Assembly: GCA_022747635.1 (NCBI GenBank)
Contig: JAKTNV010000006.1
Coordinates: 62,945,090-63,009,089, forward strand
Direction: 5' to 3'
Source: Hetaerina americana
Taxonomy: Eukaryota; Arthropoda; Insecta; Odonata; Calopterygidae
DNA: 64,000 bases
Part shown: piece by piece, positions 58,885 through 64,000 of the stretch
Layout of the letters: each line of letters starts with the position of its first letter
How positions within the stretch are numbered: the first letter of the stretch is position 1
Translations under genes and position numbers: made by a program
The notes under the pieces: model-generated
What the model was told of the DNA's origin: nothing
Seen by the model: only the letters and a program-made list of their open reading frames with translations
Databases searched by the model: none

Positions 58885-61800
58885 TTTGTTCGCTCAATTT
58901 ATGTTTCATGATCGTTAAACTTGTGCAATAGACTTATTGCCATCTCCAAATGCCAATGTTTTTCATTTTTTTGTTGTACTCCGGAAACTGGACGCGGTAG
59001 AGGAAGAAATTACAGATGATAATCCCAAAAACGTGACACTTTTTGAAAAAATCATTGAAGGAATGGGATGTATTTAAGGAACCCACATGAAGCAGTATGG
59101 ATGAAATCATCCTTCTTCCATGAAACTACTGACAGATCCTGTTCATTTTTTTCCGAAACTCTCAAAAGTTCTTCCAAACAAGCAATAAGATTTAGACAAA
59201 AGAATATTTTTGGCTCTCAGAAGAAAAATGAGTTTTTATATCAGCACAGTGATAAATTTTGGATTTTTTCTTCGTTGACTTTTTACTCAAGTATATATAT
59301 TATTATTAATTTTTTGAGTTTTATAATCAGTGGTATATTTTTTGGCTAAATGTAAAAGTAACTTTATACAAGTTTTCGGTGTGCGACCATTGTAAATTAT
59401 TACTATTTCTGAAGTTTGTGTCCATGAAAAACCTGCCTCAACCAGTAGATTACCGATAATCACCAGAAATTTCTGCGAGTTGATATTGTATGCTGATGAT
59501 GCAGTATTCATCGAAGCATAGGTATCTAACAGCAGATATTCAGGGAATGAAACTTAACTTACATAATATCAGTAAATTTTTACATATAAGTATCAATAAT
59601 CTCGTGATCAATGAGAAAAATCCAAAGTCATCTCCGTCAAACACAAAACCTCTGACACCATAGATATTTAATTACAGATTCATTCACATTACTGCCTACA
59701 TTACCACACCAATAACTGTGATTGCCCCATGCTGGAACAAGCAAATAAATATAAGTACTAAATCAAGGTAGAAGTAAATGAATATAATTACAAATCAAGG
59801 TAGGGGAAAATTGGAGGTTACTGTACCTCTAATTTTTAATGAAATGCCTAAATATTTAAGAATATTGCACTCAGTAAATGCTGTGAAACGGAGAATAAAA
59901 TCCTGGTTAGTATACAGAATGAATTAGGGCTTGGAAAAAAACTTGACATAATATCTGTAACTTTAAAATTTGCAACACTTTACCTATAATTTTTGTTCAT
60001 GTGGCGCCTGCTGTCAAGCCAGAACTGACTGATTTAGCAAGACCAGAATGAGTACTCCATTTACAAATTTTTAATTTATACTACTATTGTATATTATGAC
60101 GATCATGCCACTAGGATATATGATAAAGGTTGTCTATAATTGTTTGTTGTATTGATTGTCTGTAATTTTTTGTGTATCATATGTGATGAAGATAATACTA
60201 CAATTGTAAATGAAAATTAGAAATTAAAAAATTGTTAAATAAACATTTAAAAACCGTAAAATCACCTCACAAGCAAAGTGCTGACATTTGGAATTGGAAG
60301 AAAAGGAACTTTTTGCGATTTGACTGGGCAATGCGTGAAAGGAGCCTCAGTTGTAATTCGTTCCTGATTCCTCAGCCAGTTTTGTGCCACGAGAGAACAA
60401 CGGACTCAGTCTATTTTTATCGTGATGACAAAAGCTAATTATATCGCACATGATGTTATTTGTGAACCTCAGAAGCCAGATGACTAAAAATAATATTCCA
60501 TTGTGAAAAAATAATGGTCTTCCCATGTAAATTTTGTAAAATATTATGACATACTAAAAGTAACCTTTTCGCCATACGAGTATATTTAATCTTTTTAAGA
60601 TTCCATAATTACACAATAAACTTTTTTACTCCTACATTACACTCAATTTAGTCTAACATTTTGGACATTTGTATTGTTTGTTCGGCCATAATCGGAACCG
60701 ACACTAAGAAATAAGATGAAAAATCATCCAAAGAAACTGCGGGAGATGCCGCAACAGTAACTTTTAACGTCATCATCATCCACAAGAGAAAAATCATCAT
60801 CAGCCACAAGATTTTAACAGTGCATTTCAAATTAGGTCATGTAGGTGATGTCTAGGGAATGATTTTTATATTTTCTAAACTAACTCGCGATCAAATATTA
60901 CACGGAATATTGTAAAAAACACTGCCTCGTGATCAATGCTGTAGGATGTTAGAAGTTAACTAAAATATCACTACCCAATCTAAGCCGTTTTCAGTAAACC
61001 GCCTCTATATACTGAATACTCATTCACGAGAATGAACTGCATGCATGCTTTCTATGATATTCTTCAGCTAATTAAAAATACATTTATATTTTCATTCAAG
61101 AATTACTTCAAGAAAACTGTCAATTGTGCCTTTTCAAAAAATAAGTGTATGGATCCATGTAAAAGGAAATAGTATTTGTATTGCCTTTGCCCGAAAAATA
61201 TTTTCACATTTAAGTAAAATATTTCTGCTTTCCTTCATATTTTTCTGGTATTAACGGTAGTCCTCGAATCAAGTGGACCACATTCAATGGTACCGAAACA
61301 CACAACTAGAAATAATTTCTACGAAAGTACATCATCGAAAAAAATTTCGGAATTGGTTCGCTCCTCAAATCAACTTGCATACCTGCAAACGTATTACTGT
61401 GAAATTTGAAGTATTCATCATTTTAAACTAGTTTATGCGACATACTGCGAGTAATTTTAATAGATAATTTATGGCTGTTAAGAAAAAATTTAGTTGAAAA
61501 GAGAAACACTTAGCGATATACTTTAAATTCTTAAAAAAAGAATAATAAAATAAATATAGGTATTTTCGTCAAAAATAGGACTTAAGAATTAACTAAAAGG
61601 ATCTATATGCATATAATATGAAAGAAAATCTACTTCCTATCGGTAATAGATATTATTGTTCTATTCTTATGCGGTTAATTAATTTCCTTCTGTTGACGGA
61701 ACCGTTATTTCTTTTTCAATTGGTGTGGGTTACACCGTCAGCCAGGAGAAATGAAGCAGATTGTCGTGGAAATAGCGGAGGGCCTAATATAAGAGTATCC

Positions 61801-61965
61801 ATTTTATGTTTATAGACTAAGCCAGTAACAAGTAAAACGAAGAAAATTGCATTCCGCAACATCACTTTAACCGCATTAGACACCATATCCGTCCATATGA
61901 CCCACACGAGAAGTCCCTAACATTCCGAGAGAATCGACCATTGAAATGATGACCGCCTTGTAGAT
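58885..61965. other. AT-rich DNA, featureless apart from one repeat copy
   Basis: No gene is supported. The repeat at 60725-60830 is listed separately. The minus frame over it, which looks like a small secreted peptide, was rejected. Confidence 0.45.
60725..60830 (-). repeat. Interspersed repeat, copy 3 (minus strand)
   Basis: The reverse complement of 60730-60769 reads GTTAAAAGTTACTGTTGCGG then CATCTCCCGCAGTTTCTTT, almost identical to 13131-13168. The adjacent TGGCTGATGATGATTTTT (minus) matches the block before the copy at 6408. Confidence 0.6.
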
Positions 61966-61969
61966 ACAT

Positions 61970-63110
61970 TCCTACCCTTAGTCCTCACTCGTCCCCGTTC
62001 TCCTCCCCCGCCCATGGGACCAACTCGGCGGAACGCACACACTCACGCCAGCCGACGGGTTCACTTTGTCACACAGATCACGAATCCCTCATGGACCCTA
62101 AGGTAAGGGCAGGCCGAGGGCACGTGGGATGCGCCTTGAGGCTTCGGGGAAGAGGATGGAGAGGCTGGAAAATGGAAACGGGAGGGTCGGGGGCAAAGAG
62201 AGAAAAGGCGAGACGGGGGAGCGGAGCCAAGGGTGAAGGAAAATAGGCGGAACTCCTTGGCAACGGAGGTCGGAGCACGGCGGGGGAAGGTTTAACAGAA
62301 TGACTATCACGTGTAGGGCAGGGTTACTGGAAGGGGCGCCTCTGGAAAGAAGGAAATAGTCCGAAGAAAGAGCTTAATTTAAACGTAATCGGGTTCTTCC
62401 TCCCCCCCCCACACTCTCCGCGAGACCTTTCCCTCCTTAGCTTCCCCACTTTCCCTCACGCCCCATACTTTCTCCCGACCTCTCTTTTCCTCGCCGTCCT
62501 CATCTCCCGCAACCATCATCGCCCCCTCCCCATTTCCCACCTCCCAGTCGCTCTTCCTCTTCAGCAATCTTCCCTGGCTCTTTTCATCCTTAAGACCAAT
62601 TCCCTTCCTCTTTCATTCTTGCCACCTCTTCCCTTAATTCCCCACCTATCCTCCTAATACGCTGCCTTCATCCGCTCATCCCCATTTATTCGCCATTTCC
62701 CTTCCGTTTTCCTTCCTTCCTCATTCCTCCTTCCTCGTGCAGCCTACTTACATACTCCATTCCTCTACGGTCGCCCATTCGCCCCCTTCTCTTCGTCTCC
62801 GGCCCCAACCCCCGACCGACTATCCCATTCCTTAAACATCCCAAACGCACGCTTCCCCGCTCTCACCCCTTACTCCCCAGTTTCCATTTGGGGAGTTCCA
62901 CAAGGCGCAGTTCTATCTCCCGCGTGGTGTTATTTTCGTCGCACGACTCTCGAAAGCTTCCTCATCCCTCCCTCCTTGCTCCCGCCGCTACCTAACCCTG
63001 TCTTTTCTTTTTTGCGCATATCTCTCTTTCGCTCACTCACTCTCCCCCACCCGTCGCATGCCATTGTTCACTGCTCTGTTCCTTTTCTCACTCTTGCCTC
63101 TCTTCAACTC
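61970..63110. other. Large strand-biased GC island
   Basis: Purine-rich on the plus strand from about 62100 to 62350, then strongly C/T-rich to about 63110. Near 62892 it contains a reverse-transcriptase signature on the plus strand, so the C-rich half is probably, at least in part, a decayed retroelement. Confidence 0.5.
62850..63000 (+). pseudogene. Possible jockey-like RT relic
   Basis: The plus strand encodes NARFPALTPYSPVSIWGVPQ then GAVLSPAWCYFRR (the core GVPQGAVLSP at 62892-62921). This matches the xxxxGVPQGSVLSPLLF block of LINE reverse transcriptases. No FADD motif follows; the frame dissolves into C-rich sequence. Similar in kind to 20588-20647 on the other strand. Confidence 0.45.
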
Positions 63111-63114
63111 GGTT

Positions 63115-63570
63115 TGCTTCATGAGTAAACCAAGGAATGAGTTTTGATGAATATTGTCTGCTAAATTTCCGTTTATTCTCTGCTTCCTGTGTCGAAGATT
63201 AATGGAATTTAATGGAATTCATGGAATTTCAATAAATAGCCCAACAAGTACGGATAACATTTTCGACTTTTTCCCAGATGCTTAATAATGAAGCATGTCA
63301 TTTGGTTATTCTCTACCGTGGAAAAGTCATTTAATTTATGTAGGATTTCTGCAACTGTGGCACTAGATAAAAAAATTGGTCTCAGTGTTTAAAAAAAACA
63401 TAAAATCGTTTAAACACAGAATTTTAAAGAAATTTGCAGTGGCAGATGCAATCAATCAATAATGAATTAATTATTATTTCTACAAGGCATCTTGTTTCGT
63501 TGGTGTTATTCTCATTGGCCATTACAGTAGTTTAAAATATAAAAAAAACATGAACACAGTAATCAACCCG
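63115..63570. other. AT-rich spacer, no feature
   Basis: Nothing recognised. Confidence 0.4.
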
Positions 63571-63573
63571 AAG

Positions 63574-63817
63574 GTCGGTTTGGTAGGTGATGGTAGAGTT
63601 CACCTACCAACAGTACTAAGCCGGGCGTGTGAAATTCACACCATGTTAGGGGGGGCCAGTTCCTTTCCCTGTGCCGGTTATGGTTTCCCAGGAAGATCTA
63701 GTACCCGAAAAATCACATAGCTTTGGTGGAGCTGCAGGTGCCCTGAGAGGCTTGCCCAGGAATCGAACCCAGACCCTCCAGTAGTCCAACACTCTAACCC
63801 CTGGACTACCGTAACCC
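63574..63817 (-). repeat. tRNA-derived SINE, minus strand, best-preserved copy
   Basis: On the minus strand the element begins GGGTTACGGTAGTCCAGGGG then TTAGAGTGTTGGACTACTGG, containing an A-box-like TAGTCCAGGGG. It continues with a B box in GGTCTGGGTTCGATTCCTGG (about 63750-63770), at tRNA spacing. The body (63574-63740) is shared with 56596-56842 and, more weakly, with 1150-1340. Pol III transcription is expected from the boxes. Confidence 0.8.
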
Positions 63818-63846
63818 GCAGTTTAAAATATTATTATTTAGGTGAT

Positions 63847-64000
63847 CTACCGGTTAAGGTAGGTTTTTGGATGGTCATAATTACCAATTTAATTTTTTGT
63901 GACCCCTAGCAAAACACAACATCCTACTTTACATCAGGTCCCTCTTCAGCTCTGAGTACTTTCTTCCTCCCTTCATCCCGTCTAACATCCCTATCCTGCT
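63847..64000 (-). mobile_element. LINE 3' end, minus strand, cut by the window edge
   Basis: It begins at CTACCGGTTAAGGTAGGTTTT (63847), the same terminus as 10881 and the reverse complement of 30051. It continues with AACACAACATCCTACTTTAC and CTTCCTCCCTTCATCCCGTC, which align with 10930-11010. The coding part should lie beyond 64000. Confidence 0.75.

Noticed and set aside
60648..60830. Small minus-strand ORF (60 aa) that looks like a signal peptide followed by a short mature peptide.
   Set aside because: Most of it lies in the dispersed repeat also found at 6408 and 13131, where the frame is not conserved. The hydrophobic start comes from repeated ATCATC codons.
63750..63817. True tRNA gene.
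   Set aside because: A and B boxes are present, but it is continuous with a repeated body shared with other copies and no cloverleaf closes, so SINE is the better call.
1..64000. CRISPR arrays, rRNA genes, prokaryotic operons.
   Set aside because: No regularly spaced direct repeats, no rRNA-like conserved blocks, and the overall architecture is eukaryotic.

Overview
The window is animal genomic DNA, most likely from an arthropod with a large, repeat-rich genome. It is AT-rich and gene-poor. Nearly all recognisable coding sequence belongs to transposable elements typical of arthropods: mariner DNA transposons, one main endonuclease-type LINE family, a Penelope-like retroelement and tRNA-derived SINEs. 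There is no operon, ribosome binding site or bacterial gene organisation. The species cannot be fixed from the sequence.

Mobile elements from left to right. A 200 bp foldback element lies at about 2752-2952. It is followed by a structurally complete mariner at 3025-4354, with 150 bp terminal inverted repeats (TIRs) and an uninterrupted transposase. The mariner abuts a LINE fragment at 4357-4900. Two LINE copies face each other tail to tail at 8830-10683 (plus) and 10881-12850 (minus). More pieces of what looks like the same family lie at 14190-14760, 29270-30051, 30680-30870, 41660-42240, 52920-53230, 55670-56450 and 63847-64000. A second mariner at 28049-28801 has perfect 33 bp TIRs. It has lost its catalytic region but keeps an open frame for the DNA-binding half. 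A decayed Penelope-like element with reverse transcriptase and GIY-YIG endonuclease lies at 42300-43740. A separate piece at 51013-51366 carries a perfect 64 bp inverted repeat, a hammerhead-like motif in the loop, and (TA)n on both sides. SINE-like repeats lie at 1150-1340, 13660-13880, 23395-23530, 39771-40075, 46234-46480, 56596-56842 and 63574-63817.

Scattered through the window are GC-rich islands with strong purine/pyrimidine strand bias (about 1400-2060, 6780-7700, 16140-16760, 19150-20700, 23540-24320, 38640-39000, 47280-47660, 58130-58880 and 61970-63110). Two of them keep a short reverse-transcriptase signature (VPQGxVLxP), so at least part of this material may be decayed jockey-like LINE.

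The only good candidate for host coding sequence is an 84 bp exon at 57866-57949 (plus). It has consensus splice sites, and its 27-residue frame resembles the conserved block of the calpain protease core just before the catalytic histidine. If correct, much of the flanking DNA is calpain intron. The remaining AT-rich DNA shows no supported gene.
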